This document shows positions 33,496-44,959 of a stretch of DNA of 64,000 nt, piece by piece (positions within the stretch are counted from its first letter, which is position 1; every line of letters begins with the position of its first letter). The stretch comes from Trichobilharzia regenti (Eukaryota; Platyhelminthes; Trematoda; Strigeidida; Schistosomatidae): positions 62,096,440 to 62,160,439 of the forward strand of contig OX235262.1 of assembly GCA_944472135.2 (NCBI GenBank), read 5' to 3'. Made by a program: the position numbers and the translations under genes. Below the pieces are notes generated by a model that was not told the DNA's origin, made no database searches, and saw only the letters and a program-made list of their open reading frames with translations.

Positions 33496-36400
33496 TGCTG
33501 GCTCCCTCCTTGCATGAAAACAGGAACGGTCTAGTGCACCCGTATCCATTGGACACACTTGACACTTGCACAAGTATAGGCCAAATAAAGAACCCTACCC
33601 ACTTCTGTAACCTAACTAAAAATAAAAGTTCCTTAGTCTATAGCAAATCCAGTACTCCAACTCCTAATTCTCCACCGAAAACAGCACACAACAACTCGAT
33701 AGACATAGGTGAGCATGATGCTGGAACTCCTCTTAACATAGGATCGTCATGTCCAGCAGAACTACTGGGTGCTGAACCATATTCGGGGCTGACTAACGAA
33801 CTTAAATACTTCAAATGCTACTTCAACTCTCATCTTTACGTAATCCTCATAAATGCTAGATCTGTTCTAAATAAATTGCCGATGCTCAGAGCACTCACAG
33901 TAATATACAAACCCCCTGTAATTGTCATCACTGAAACTTGGTGTCATTCGGACATCCTGGATGATGAAATAAGCTTAGATAACTACACACACTTTCGGTG
34001 TGACAGGGAAGGTGGTAAGGGAGGGGGTTGTCTCATGTACTTCTTGAATGAACTTACTGTATCACAGCTAGAAAGTAGTACACTTAACATGCCTGAGACT
34101 CTATGGGTTAATGTACACTTAAATAACGTAACAGCACTAATTGGATGCTCCTACAGAGCACCTGGCACCTTTAGTAACTACGAGACCCAACTCATTAATA
34201 CTCTGGAGCAATTAACCGACTTACAATACGATCATAAGATCCTATGTGGGGACTTTAACTTACCTGAAATCAACTGGGATATACCCACAGGTCCAACTAA
34301 ATTTGACAAGTTCTTAGACACACTGGATATACTTGGCTGGAAACAAACTGTCACTACTCCCACAAGAGGTAACAACGTACTAGACTTAATCTTCTGCCAC
34401 AATATAAGCCCCCTTTCAACGCTAGTAGGTTCTGAGTTCCCAGGGAGCGACCACAAAACAGTAATGTGTGCACTGCCAATTCCGCTGAGTAGCAATGCAT
34501 CTCATACCTCCACTTCACAACAAGTAATATATAGGAACTATAGTAAGGCAAACTGGGCCTTAGTTGAATCGATGCTAAGATCCTCCAAATGGGATGAATA
34601 CTTCACTACTGATGACCTATCGAGAGCCCTAACCATCTTCTACCATAACTCAAACATATGCTTAGATGCTGTCATTCCACTCCAAACACTAAAGGTTTCC
34701 CCACACAGAAAGTCATACATAAAACCAAAGGATCGTAAGAAACTGAAGAAACTCTCAACAAGTTACTTCAAACACCACGACTTTGGCACTCTAGGTCTAA
34801 TACTTAAAACCCTTAGCTCCATCACACAAGCTCAAGATTTCCGTATGAGAAAGGAAGAACGCATCGCAGTAGCCAGTCCTGCTAGAGCGTATGCACTCAC
34901 AGAAATCTTAAGGAAGCGAATGAATCGCAAAAATCACAGCATTCCTCTCCTCATAGACAAAGGCAGGCTATGCACTAACTCTGCAGACATATGTGAACTA
35001 TTCAACAAAACGTTTGCAGGTAACTACCTTAAGCCCTCAGTCCAGCTACTCGATATACACCCTATTACTAAAATGGCACCAACTCCACTGACACCAAACC
35101 AAATTAGCACTGTTCAATTCACTTACGCTGACATTAACCAAACTATAAGAACCCTCAAAAGTTCAAAAGGTTTCGGTACCGACGGTATATCATCTTACTT
35201 CTATAAATATGGTGGCCCTGACATTCCTCTACTACTGCTTAAAATATTCACAATGTCCCTAGAAACCCAAACTTACCCTGACATATGGAAGACTACATTC
35301 ATTATGCCTAAACACAAATCTGGCTCGAAAACTGAAGTCAGTAACTACCGGCCAATCAATATCACACCTATAGCATCTAGAATCATGGAGAGACTAGTCA
35401 AAAATAACCTAATCAAACACATGCTTAGCTGCAACATCATAAGTCCGAACCAACATGGATTCCTGAAATCCAGATCATGTTTAACATGTCACCTAGACTT
35501 CTTCAATTTTGTAACCAGCAGTCGTGACAGACGGCAACTAGTACTTGTCATCTACTTTGACATTTCTAAGGCATTTGACCGTGTTGACCATTTACTGCTA
35601 ACAAATAAACTGAACTCCTTAGGAATACGTGACCCATTATTAGGATGGCTTAAATCATTCCTTAACAATAGGTCCCAAATAGTTAAACTCGGGTCTGCAA
35701 CCTCCAAACCTAGCCCTATCACTTCTGGTGTAGTACAAGGTAGTGTCATTGGACCCCTCCTATTTACACTATACATCAATGACATATGCGCTTGCTTCAC
35801 GCACGGGAAACCATTCATCTTTGCAGATGACCTAAAAGTAGCTTATACATTCCAACGTGATGACTTAGGGAACTTCGAGAATGTAGTACAGAAGGAATTA
35901 GATAAAATGGCTGCTTGGTCGTCCCTATGGAATCTCCAATTTAATCTGAACAAATGTGGCTGGATCTGCTTCGGTGCACCCTCAATCGACCTGAAATTAA
36001 CGCTCCAATCTGCTAACCTAACAAGACTCCGAAATGTCGTTGACCTAGGCCTGAGGTACTCTAGTGACTTGACATTCTCAGAGCAAGTAGCATCACAGAC
36101 TAGAAAATCGAGGATGCTCTTAGGATGCATACTCAGGAACTTTCACGACAATGAAGCCAAGCTAATTCTGTACAAAACATGTGTCAGACCACTACTAGAA
36201 TACTGTCCATTTATTATAAGCAGCACTCGCACACGTGACAAGCTAAGGATGGAAAGTATCCAACGATATTTTACCTCAAAACTGCTTGGCTACGATTGTA
36301 AGGAAGACTACATCTCACGGTGCATGATCCTAAAACTCGACCCACTTTGGACAAGGCGACTTATTATAAACCTAATATTCTTCTTTAAGGTCCTTCACAA

Positions 36401-36689
36401 AATATCTTTCTCAGGTAACAGGGACATACAATTCGCACAGGAAGGTTCTTACGATCTGCGTAACCAAACTTCCACAGTGACAACTCATTCTTTTAAGTCA
36501 ACACTCCGTGAAAACTTCTTCACAGTCATGTATTCTAAAATATGGAATAGCCTACCCCTAGATATCAGAACTTGCTCTTCGGTTACAAGCTTCAAACGCT
36601 CTCTATACAGACTGTTGCACTCTACAGATTATATTAATAAACTATTTACTCCTAGAACGAATCAAGCACTAATCTACTACAGCACCTAA
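33399..36689 (+). CDS. CR1-like ORF2: APE endonuclease-reverse transcriptase
   Basis: Open for 1096 codons from ATG 33399. Endonuclease: ILINARSVLNK (about residue 150), the E in VITETWCHSD, CGDFNLPEINW (about 283) and GSDHKTVM (about 349). RT: FGTDGISSYFYKYGG, SNYRPINITPIASRIMERL (about 650), NQHGFLKSRSC, YFDISKAFDRVDH (about 720), TSGVVQGSVIGPLLFTLYIN and the catalytic FADD at 808-811. A long C-terminal domain follows, ending IYYST. All expected residues are present. An in-frame TAA at 33393-33395 closes the frame upstream, so ORF2 is made either from its own ATG or by -1 frameshifting from ORF1. Length and order match the CR1 clade. Confidence 0.92.
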   Translation: MVITRIQSFFIPRVPVSVEKTAGRDVNTPKPLVLAPSLHENRNGLVHPYPLDTLDTCTSIGQIKNPTHFCNLTKNKSSLVYSKSSTPTPNSPPKTAHNNSIDIGEHDAGTPLNIGSSCPAELLGAEPYSGLTNELKYFKCYFNSHLYVILINARSVLNKLPMLRALTVIYKPPVIVITETWCHSDILDDEISLDNYTHFRCDREGGKGGGCLMYFLNELTVSQLESSTLNMPETLWVNVHLNNVTALIGCSYRAPGTFSNYETQLINTLEQLTDLQYDHKILCGDFNLPEINWDIPTGPTKFDKFLDTLDILGWKQTVTTPTRGNNVLDLIFCHNISPLSTLVGSEFPGSDHKTVMCALPIPLSSNASHTSTSQQVIYRNYSKANWALVESMLRSSKWDEYFTTDDLSRALTIFYHNSNICLDAVIPLQTLKVSPHRKSYIKPKDRKKLKKLSTSYFKHHDFGTLGLILKTLSSITQAQDFRMRKEERIAVASPARAYALTEILRKRMNRKNHSIPLLIDKGRLCTNSADICELFNKTFAGNYLKPSVQLLDIHPITKMAPTPLTPNQISTVQFTYADINQTIRTLKSSKGFGTDGISSYFYKYGGPDIPLLLLKIFTMSLETQTYPDIWKTTFIMPKHKSGSKTEVSNYRPINITPIASRIMERLVKNNLIKHMLSCNIISPNQHGFLKSRSCLTCHLDFFNFVTSSRDRRQLVLVIYFDISKAFDRVDHLLLTNKLNSLGIRDPLLGWLKSFLNNRSQIVKLGSATSKPSPITSGVVQGSVIGPLLFTLYINDICACFTHGKPFIFADDLKVAYTFQRDDLGNFENVVQKELDKMAAWSSLWNLQFNLNKCGWICFGAPSIDLKLTLQSANLTRLRNVVDLGLRYSSDLTFSEQVASQTRKSRMLLGCILRNFHDNEAKLILYKTCVRPLLEYCPFIISSTRTRDKLRMESIQRYFTSKLLGYDCKEDYISRCMILKLDPLWTRRLIINLIFFFKVLHKISFSGNRDIQFAQEGSYDLRNQTSTVTTHSFKSTLRENFFTVMYSKIWNSLPLDIRTCSSVTSFKRSLYRLLHSTDYINKLFTPRTNQALIYYST
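33423..33472 (+). promoter_or_regulatory. predicted -1 ribosomal frameshift site of LINE X
   Basis: Slippery heptamer T TTT TTA (33423-33429) lies in the right register of ORF1 (CAT TTT TTA). After a 9-nt spacer, TCCCTGTCAGC (33439-33449) pairs with GCTGGTAGGGA (33462-33472): 11 pairs, two of them G-U, over a 12-nt loop. It falls 27 nt into the only region where the two frames overlap, and a -1 slip enters ORF2. Confidence 0.65.
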
Positions 36690-37594
36690 AAGACGCACTT
36701 CAACACCCTTAGCAATCTTTAAACTATAAATAAACTAGCAGCATGGATGCATAAAGACATAGTACGGAACATACAGGATTAGTCTACCCTTAGAAATAGG
36801 ACCTATCCCTCATTGTAACCTTCAAACGCTTGCTATGTAAACTGTTTTATTCTAAAGACTATCCCTACCAGAACCCATTACTTATTTCTAAAACGCATCA
36901 GTCATTAGAACAATAAAAACGCTCAGACTATTAATACACATTATGACATTAAATAAACTCTAAGACTTCGCATAAATACGTGAAAACGCAGATACAATAT
37001 AGAAAAATGTTTACTTAAGTATAATTAAGATAAACATTTATAAATGAATCATGTATTAATGTTCTTTTCATGTTCACATACTTTCTCTTTCTGGTATTTT
37101 GCTGCTCCTATTCATCTTCTGGTCGAGGTCGAACAACCCTGCATCTAAACTGAAATGAGGATTAATTCCAAACCGTCTATCTCATAACCACTCAAATTCC
37201 ATGAACGATCCAATTCTACCATTTGAAGACGCTGGCGAACATGCTGTAAATGAGTATTCATGATCTGAAATGAAGAAGCAACTGGTTTTCAAACAGTTTT
37301 CAACGTTTTACTCAACTTACGAATACAGTCCGCCATGCAGACACAAATGGAGCAAATGGAGGATTCTGGAATCGACCTCGGCACCATTTGATGCAGTAAA
37401 ACAACCCAACATGACCTTATTTAGTTTTCGTATCCACGATCAAATTTCTTTCCTGTTATGAAACTACGATAAGACTGCTGAAAAAATGGAATAAATATAT
37501 CACTGATCTCAACATAATACATCAATAATCTTTAAGCCATGGGTGCTGTTCACAACAAAGTTATATAAGAGAATTGACTTCAAGCTTTATTTTT
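36690..37594 (+). other. 3' UTR of LINE X2
   Basis: About 900 bases without a supported ORF. Part of it (about 37200-37560) is closely matched by the antisense stretch 52640-53040, showing that the 3' UTR is shared with the LINE inserted in the 8.6-kb LTR element. Confidence 0.7.
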
Positions 37595-37630
37595 CCCAGA
37601 TATCTGTATTACATTCATCTGATGTCTGGG
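37595..37630 (+). other. 3'-UTR hairpin of LINE X2
   Basis: CCCAGATATC pairs with GATGTCTGGG (10 pairs, one G-U) between AAGCTTTATTTTT and TTTTTTGTTAATGCGAAGAC, the same flanks as the Y hairpins although the stem sequence differs. Confidence 0.65.
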
Positions 37631-37810
37631 TTTTTTGTTAATGCGAAGACAATATTTCTATATCTCTTTATGTGCTACACAAACAGACTTTATAGCAGAC
37701 TGTTCCTACTGACTCTAATGTCAGAAAGAACAACCAAACTGTAAATTCATTATACATTAAATTGTGTGTAATTTATATAATAACTTATCCATGCCTGTAC
37801 AATTGGTATG

Positions 37811-37828
37811 TTCCTGCATAAACAGGAA
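37811..37828 (+). other. terminal hairpin of LINE X2
   Basis: TTCCTG-CATAAA-CAGGAA, located just after ATGCCTGTACAATTGG and just before the terminal repeats. Confidence 0.6.
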
Positions 37829-37859
37829 GAAATATATATATATATATAATGTCTACGAA

Positions 37860-38589
37860 GACGAAAATGATATAATTAGAAGACACCTAAAAATGCATTG
37901 GTAAGTCAAGTACCGTTTTGGAATAAAGGAGATTACTAGCATTACTACAAAGTCTTCCACTCATTTCATTTCTTTCGATTCCTATCATTTCTTGCGTCAG
38001 CGCTACTCACTTATAGTTCACTGTTGCCTCTTCGCTGCACCCTATTTACACGATGCAAGAAATTGAGAAAATGACTGCAGTACTTAGGATACGGCAATAA
38101 TAAGGGTATAAGCAGAATAACACTGTGGCGAGGTGCAACAGTATTAATAATAATTTGCTTTGTTCCAAAACAGTATTAATGTTACAGTGCTAAATTTGCA
38201 GCGTCTCGTACAATATTGCATCTAATTTTATGAAGTAATATTTGAAACAGTTGTAAAGATTACATTACAGGATTGTTAAGGACACTTCATATTTGGTATT
38301 AGTAGTGACAGTGAAATCCCATATGTATATTTATATATATTTATTTACCAGAAAAATTGTAAATAATAGGGTTGGTAGCTAAAATTGTCGGTTAATTGAG
38401 GTAGTGTGACCGTAGATTAAAAGTAGATAGTAAATGGGCCACTTATTTACCTAACAACACAGTAATTCATAAGTCTTCCGCTTTACGTTGCCTCTGCCAC
38501 ATAGAACACTGATTGTCTATATCGCTGAGTTGCCACGCTTGGTTGAACGATCATATAATCTTTTACACTGAATTCTGGTTCCATCAGAT
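37860..38589. other. unassigned spacer
   Basis: 730 AT-rich bases. A run ATATTTATATATATTTATTTACC near 38330 could be a LINE tail in antisense, not certain. No gene seen. Confidence 0.4.
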
Positions 38590-39400
38590 GAAATTAAAGG
38601 GAAGAGGTGAGGATAGAGGGGATGTTGAGGGTTAGACAGTATAGATTTAGAACATTTCTCGATCAGTTTAGCTGTCTTTCAACTAATGCATTAACGAGTC
38701 GACTAAATGGTACACTACTTGTACTCATGACAATCTTAATACCCTGCGCAATACGACATAGCGGCTTTTGAGTAATTCTGGAAAGAATGAGAGGGTGCAG
38801 TAAAGACCAGTGCAAGGGTTAGCAAATTTTGAAAATAGGGGTTGAATAATTCCTAGTCGTCTTTACTACATAACGTGGTAAACTGCAGTGAAGGTTTTCG
38901 TAGAAATCGACATGATATAGAGTTACCAAGAAAGACCAGAGGATAAAACTACTCCAAGGTATTTTATGTTAGACTTAGTTTCTGTTTCAGTTCCCTCTCT
39001 GATACGATCATCTTGTGAACTACACAGTTCTCGTATTTCACGCTTATGAGTGAAGGGAAAACTAACTGCCTGACATGTAGAGGGATTTAACGTAAGACCA
39101 TGTACCTTAGACTACCGATAGGAAGCAGTTAAGTTTGCTGCAGTCACATCATAACATGACAGAAAGTGAGACGGTCAGATCAGCAGCGTATCTGACGAAG
39201 TTGCTCTCTTTAGAAAGGGGGAAGTCATGTAAGGCGAGAGAAAAAAGGAAGAGGAGATAACAATATCCTGAGGAACACCAACTTCAGCAAGCGAGGCGGA
39301 AGATTCACCCTAATATGCAGTATTCTGCATTCCATTTGAGAAATGATAATGCAACCAATCGACTGCCCAGGACTCGTGTTTGCACGACCGAAACCTTACT
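38590..39400 (-). pseudogene. relic of a LINE W-type reverse transcriptase
   Basis: Minus-strand translation in pieces: WAVDWLHYHFSNGMQNTAY, ASLAEVGVPQDIVISSSFFS, SNFVRYAADLTVSLSVML (YADD degraded to YAAD, around 39185). These align with TESGVPQGAVLSPFLFSFFL and FIKYADDLTVSVPV of the copy at 16881-18034. Multiple stops and indels; certainly dead. Confidence 0.65.
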
Positions 39401-40087
39401 CAAATAGTGCCATCTAGGTCCGGCATATGCTGAATGACTGAAAGCTTAGCACAAAAGTGACAAAGCACAAAAAGCACTTGCAAAGTAGGAGACGAGTCCT
39501 GAGTGGAAGAAGAGACTACTGGAAGGTATCTATATATCATTCAGCAAAGAACAAGATTAAGAACTACACTTATCATTTGTTGACATTCTGGAGATCATTA
39601 TTTAGTGTTTTGCATTTAGTTATGCCTAGACTGTGCCATTCTGTCTGGCTTTCGGTATGACTTCGCAAAGAAGTCAAACTGCTTAGTTTACCACATTTCG
39701 TACACAACACAAAGCCAGAGACATAAAACTAAATGGAAGATTAACAAGCGAAAGTTTGAGGGGGAATAAATAGTAACGAGGAAAAACATGAGTTGAATAG
39801 ATACGTGAGATTACACAGAGTGAATGCATCTGTGCCATCAAAAAAGACTTGCAGTATATCTAGTAGCTTTTCTAGCTGAATGTCAACGATTTTATGAACC
39901 AATACCATTTTTTCATTTGACCGACCCAAACACATTTTGAAACTTAACATGTGCGGACTAACATTATCCCTCGGAGAAGCCAGTGGCTTAGTATGCCATC
40001 AAATATTCTAGCGATCCCAACCTATTCAGCTTCCCTACCCTAAAGAATAAATTACGGTCTCCACTGAAAAGATTATGCGTAACATAA
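39401..40087. other. unassigned spacer
   Basis: Short frames only; no domain, splice-bounded exon or repeat family recognised. Confidence 0.4.
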
Positions 40088-40092
40088 ACATC

Positions 40093-40457
40093 TGTCAGTC
40101 AAGTCACATAAACCGTCAATGTCCAGCTCTTGCTACGCTGGGCCTCACGCTGTCCCTCGAAGATTTTCAGAAAAGCTTAGTATTAACCGACGCGTAAACC
40201 AAAATACTGTTTAGCGACTCAAGAATCCTGTATTCTAACGCCAACATATAACCGACAATACTGTTATAACAGAGGTCTAAGAACAAATATTATAACAACA
40301 AATCGCGGTATTAATTCTGATAGTTTTTTAATCTTCCTTCTGAAGAGCGACCGATGAGACGATGATTGATGGATTGATGACTCCGAGAAAAATATGGGGA
40401 AGTTAAGTTTGAGCAAACAACCATGAATTGATAGTTCAATCTTCAACTTCATTGACA
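40093..40457 (-). repeat. solo LTR (BEL/Pao), TSD ACATC
   Basis: 365 bp; plus-strand ends TGTCAGTC and CATTGACA. ACATC is present on both sides (40088-40092, 40458-40462). It abuts the RTE fragment that is also found inside the unit at 9265-10304. Confidence 0.85.
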
Positions 40458-41111
40458 ACATCACTCGCCATATTATACTGCTTCACTCATGAGATAGAAC
40501 ACAGACACCTATAATCGAACACCGGTATTCTTTTCATATTTTCCAGCATCAGGGGTTACTTCTCATAGTCTAGGTGTACAATATCATCAGCAAACTGTAA
40601 GTTGATGAGACTATTCCCTGATAGGTCTCTAAAGTCAATTATTGACTATCCTACTAATATACATGTGATTGGATTGAACTGATATAAGGATGACAGTTTA
40701 AGAATTCAGTCTTGTGTTACACCCAACTAGGAATTATGTTTTCTGAGATAATTCGCAAGCAGTAACCACTGAATACAAAACATTCTGTAGACTTTCTGAA
40801 ACTCATAAACTGACGCACTACTTTTGCAAGCATTATAGTGTTTCCTCAATAAAGCGAGATTCGTATATTTCGGCTGCATAAAAAAAGTAAGTGATATCCT
40901 GGTAATACCAATGACTAAAACAAGTCTAGGAATTATTCACCTCAAATTTTACTTTACTAAATACTCCAGCAGATTATGAATAAAGACTTGACAAATATCA
41001 AATTTATGCAGGAAGAGAGAAAGATTTAGTCAAGTAATGGAACCTTCGGTTTATATAAGAGATCTCCATGCGGAATATATTCCTTTAAGGGCCTAAACAG
41101 ATTAAAACTTC
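40458..41111 (-). pseudogene. RTE fragment, second copy
   Basis: About 95% like 9305-9958 by eye, including the antisense ADD and MKRIPVFDYRC regions. Its right edge runs directly into an LTR, as at 9.96 kb. Confidence 0.7.
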
Positions 41112-41458
41112 CCTCAGTGTAGTTGAAGATTGAACGATCAATTCATGGTTATTTGCTCAAACCCAACTCCTCCATACTTTTCGTGGGAGTCATCCATCCA
41201 GCAGTCATCGTCTCATTGTTCGCTGTTCGGTGGAAGACAGAAAACTATCAGAAGTATTATCGTGATTTATTGTTATAACATTTAGTCTTAGAACTTGTGT
41301 ATAATAACCCTATTGTTGGTTACATATTGGCGTAAGAATAAAGGATTCTCGAGTCGCCAATCTGTGTTCTGGTTTTTTGAGTTGGCTATTACAAATTGTT
41401 TCTGAAAGTCTTCCAAGGACAGCGTGAAGTCCAGCGTAGTAAGAGCTAGACATTGACA
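41112..41458 (+). repeat. 5' LTR of element 4 (family B)
   Basis: 347 bp, almost the same as 9959-10304 and the reverse complement of 47207-47553; ends ACATTGACA and is followed by GTTTCTGAGAG, the leader start. Confidence 0.85.
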
Positions 41459-41768
41459 GTTTCTGAGAGTTTCTGTTCGTCTTTCCTCGTGTCTGCCAGT
41501 CTTCTATGGACATGTGTTATCTGGAACTTTTCCGGAATTTCGGTCAAGTTCAGTGATTCCTGGGTCAAAGAAGGGACAAAGCGCCTTCCATGAAAGCGGG
41601 AAAGCAAATGTTGAGTTGCCTGTTTCATTTGACGATATGTACCATGCTCAATATGATGAGTCTGTCGCGCATGATCGCCGTCAAGAGATATCAAGGGTCT
41701 AAATAAACGTAAATATAAGCCTCCGTAAGCCATTGTTGAATGGAGTATCATAGACGACACCGCAGTTT

Positions 41769-44153
41769 GTGCAGGAGAAGAGAGTTACAGTTCCAGAGTC
41801 CAGTTCTGACTCCACAAGTTTTCAAGGTATTACTAGTCAGAGTGGAGGTATAAAACCCTTAAGGATTTGTGAGGAGGAACCTAAATCATCTACTGCTGTT
41901 ATTAAAGAGTTTGAAAATGATGAAGTCGACCAGATAGATGATGGTAAATTGAATATTTGTGATAATGATCATGACAGTGCAGATTTTTCTTTGGCTGATC
42001 ATGATGAGATGAGGGGAATGCCTACTACTGCTGAGTTGAACAAGGATTCTGTACAACTTGAATGTAAAGTAGACTTAAAGGCAGATGCGGTTGCAATAGG
42101 TATGGATACTAGTGAGACCGTTAATGTAAATGATCAGCGCGTAGCCCACCTATCGACAGATGTTAATGCTAAACTGGAGCTAATGATAAAAGATAGCAGT
42201 GGTAGTGATCTTGCGGTTGGACAAACTTCTAAAGGTCGAACGACAACAGCTTCTGATGCACCGCCAAGTTCATCAACTTGTATCATTCAGTCGTCGTTGG
42301 TGTTATCATCCACAATGAAAGGGACGTCCATGAATTCACGTGCCTTATGCTGTGACTATGCTAGTATCGGTTCGTTTGAAAGGACGGAAGTCAATGGTCA
42401 GTTTAGTGGGGGTAGGCCAACTGTGTTTGAGAGTGTAATTGTTAAACTGACTTGCACGAATAAATGCATTTCAAGTTTCAAATTACCATTCGAATGTTAT
42501 TATCTTTGGTGTAAATTACCCTGTACCTACGCTTGGTTGGTCAGATACGTCGTATGTTTGTTAATAATAATAATAATTTTTTATTTCTGTAACAGAAACC
42601 AGCCATTTTTACAGGCATGAACATATGTATATTTATGAAAACTTATAGAATATATAATATGATTTGTTAATTTAGAAATAAGTTGAATACTGGTAAATGT
42701 GAGAGAAACATTTAAAATGTAGTGTACAAATAAGGAAATAGATATAGCGTCAAATCTAAACTGTGATTGAGAAAAAATACATGTCAATTTCACGCGGGAA
42801 TCATAAATGATTGCGTTAGTTGAGGAAGGTAAGTGGCATTTCTGTACAGGTGCTGACGTATTACATAAGAGATGCAGAATAAACAATAATTATCAGTAAA
42901 TCATTCAGAAAGAGTTTTAAAGTCTATTAAACTTTAAATTTACCTGTAAGTACATCATATTTGTGACATTTCCAGTTGTTTATGAGACCCACTTTGAACT
43001 TGTCAGCAGATTTTATAATACCGATGATCCCGTTATTCACCAGATGAGCTAGCAATATCACGAATAAGTAGAGAATTGCAGCGCTGTACCTTCGTTGAAA
43101 GCAGTATGTTTGAAAAGAGAAGAAGACACAAGAAAACCAGCAGACAGGTGCAGAAGTATTTAAAAGGTGTTAATAATTCAAAATATATAACAGGCATGGG
43201 GTTCATCGTTTTTTTTTTCAGGAAATATTATTTTCCCGATATTTTACAGTCTTTTCTGCGAACAATTAGTTTAAAGTGAAAGACAGGTGATAATTTCACC
43301 TACTTACGAGGTTTAAAAGGAGTTAAACACAAAAGTCAGAGTGCATGAGCTATGTAGAAGAAAAGCGAGGGCCTAGTAACATATGTTTTTCTGAAGTATA
43401 CAGTTCGGTGTCCTTCTGAAGCAGCGGACTCATACCATTTACTTTCATTCGGGAGTTTGCGTCTAAACTTCGGCTCTAGGCAATTTTCAACTTCTATTTC
43501 TTCTTTCATTATTTTTTTTTTTAGTTTTTATTTATTCTCATTTTGCAGAAGCCATCCGAACTCAGGAGCCATAGCAATAGAGGGCTGTCCCACAGATAAG
43601 GGTGGTTCACATATGTCCCCACCATCATATCCGCTGACTAGCAGTCACCACCCTCCCACCTTTTTTGTGCAAGGCCCTGTCGGAATGCTTCATTTTTTTA
43701 AAATTATTTATTTTTTTTTTTAAATTTCTGTTGCGAAATGCCACAAACTTTTTGTTTGTCCAACAATTTATTCGTCGACTTACTCAAACTTATGGTATGA
43801 ATGACTACTTTCAGAAGAACATCACGTATGTTTCATCTTTTACAGCATTTTGAAGACGAAAAATGTAAGAAAGAAAGGCTATCTGAGACTTCATTTTAGA
43901 TATAAGCAAATGTAGTTTATAAAATCAGGGAGTAATCGTGCAGCATTGAGCAAATAAGCAGTGGTAAGTTATAATATGTTGTTCTAGAAAATTTGAACAT
44001 ACAGGATTATAGTAATAGAATAGTAAGATAAGATTCATTTTAGTCATCTATATTCTGCGATACAATGGCATGAGCGTGTTACCATTCAAAGTCGAGGATA
44101 AAGATGATAGAAGGAGGTCAGCAAATGAACTCTGTGACGATTTTCCAACTTAA
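41769..44153 (+). pseudogene. linker-pol remnant ORF of element 4, split by a LINE
   Basis: Open from 41769 (VPESSSDSTSFQGITSQSGG; acidic, Ser/Thr-rich linker with ENDEVDQIDDGK and DHDSADFSLADHDE) through the pol remnant KLPFECYYLWCKLPCTYAWL and VRYVVCLL, where the LINE enters at 42562. It resumes at about 44043 as VIYILRYNGMSVLPFKVEDK and ends at CDDFPT (44153). The uninterrupted antisense copy at 48743-49648 proves the join. It lacks its Gag N-terminus through deletion. Confidence 0.75.
42562..44042 (-). mobile_element. 5'-truncated CR1-like LINE inserted in element 4
   Basis: Minus orientation, ending in ATT triplets (42562-42577) after the tail hairpin TTTCTG-TTA-CAGAAA. Interrupts the codons of element 4 at GTTTGTTA|GTCATC; TTA may be a short target duplication. 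No long ORF; includes T-rich runs at 43507-43520 and 43688-43722. Confidence 0.65.
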
Positions 44154-44755
44154 GGGAGTCAGCCTGGAAAGGGTTGTAGGCGTACTGCTGTAAGTCCTGC
44201 AATTCAAGGTTAGTTCCTCAAGGCAGAATCCACAACATCTGATGTGTTGATTTTACATACATTTGTGTTAAGTAATTGATTGGGTTCCGATTCATTTAAT
44301 TGTTGGTTTGTTTTATAGTTGTTTCATTGTGTGAATCATCTTGTAATATTATTTTAACTACTTCTGAAATCGTTTCTAGTCTTCTAAACTTGTGAACGAA
44401 TTGAGTAGTGTTATAGTCATTGTGTGCGATTTGTTACGCCGGGGAGGGGATTGTTCCAGAGTGACATGAAGCAATCAACATCCCGTGGAACAGATCAGTG
44501 GTGGTACTGTCGACAGAGAGCGGAGGAAAGTTCCGATCACTGAGGAAGATACCACACGCCGGGGAGAGTGTACTGGTGTGACGTGGTATGTTTGTTGTGG
44601 GCTGGGCTTTTTTGTCTTGCTTTTCCATTTTAGCCTCGTCCTTGTTGGCGCAGGCGCCCACGTTGGCAGTTCAGTTCAAGGTTATCGGCGCTATGGAAAA
44701 AAGATGGACCCTTCCTTACCTGGTAGTGTCAATGGAAGTGAGCATTGAACGGTAG

Positions 44756-44959
44756 ATTGTTGTGAAGTTTGTAGAAGATATTTCGGACAAAGGTGGCTTG
44801 AAAGGTTAGCATTTGTAGGATATACTGACCAGTAAAATGTCTGGTGAATTTGTGTAGGGCCCATTGTGTAGCATCTTGAGAAGGAGCTGAACAGGCTTGT
44901 ACATATAATAGGAGAAAATGCAGTTTTTTATAATTCGGATATTGATATGTATCCACATG
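44756..44959. other. unassigned spacer
   Basis: Nothing supported. Confidence 0.3.

Larger units (their letters stand above)
32014..37850 (+). mobile_element. CR1-like LINE X2, full length with both ORFs open
   Basis: About 5.8 kb. 5' boundary directly after the ATT tail of Y2 and identical to the 5' boundary of X1. ORF1 32164-33495, ORF2 33399-36689 in the -1 frame, long 3' UTR (36690-37850) with hairpin 37595-37630, a terminal hairpin 37811-37828 and a TA-rich tail. No stop or frameshift in either ORF, so this is the best candidate for a coding-competent non-LTR element here. Confidence 0.9.
41112..44755 (+). mobile_element. gag-type BEL/Pao derivative, element 4 (plus strand, 3' LTR truncated)
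   Basis: 5' LTR 41112-41458, leader, residual gag start (MPGSKKGQSAFHE near 41567), linker ORF, inserted LINE 42562-44042, pol remnant, one unit of the 3' tandem repeat (about 44165-44215), two internal CGCCGGGGAG motifs (44437, 44564), and the first ~27 bases of a 3' LTR at 44727 (TGTCAATGGAAGTGA) before the match ends. The main gag core is deleted at about 41700. Its linker ORF is the same, residue for residue as far as I can compare, as that at 48743-49648. Confidence 0.85.

Noticed and set aside
33234..33571. Minus-strand ORFs over the X2 ORF1/ORF2 overlap (also 26656-27017)
   Set aside because: Shadows of the sense ORFs; same in both X copies because the sequence is the same.
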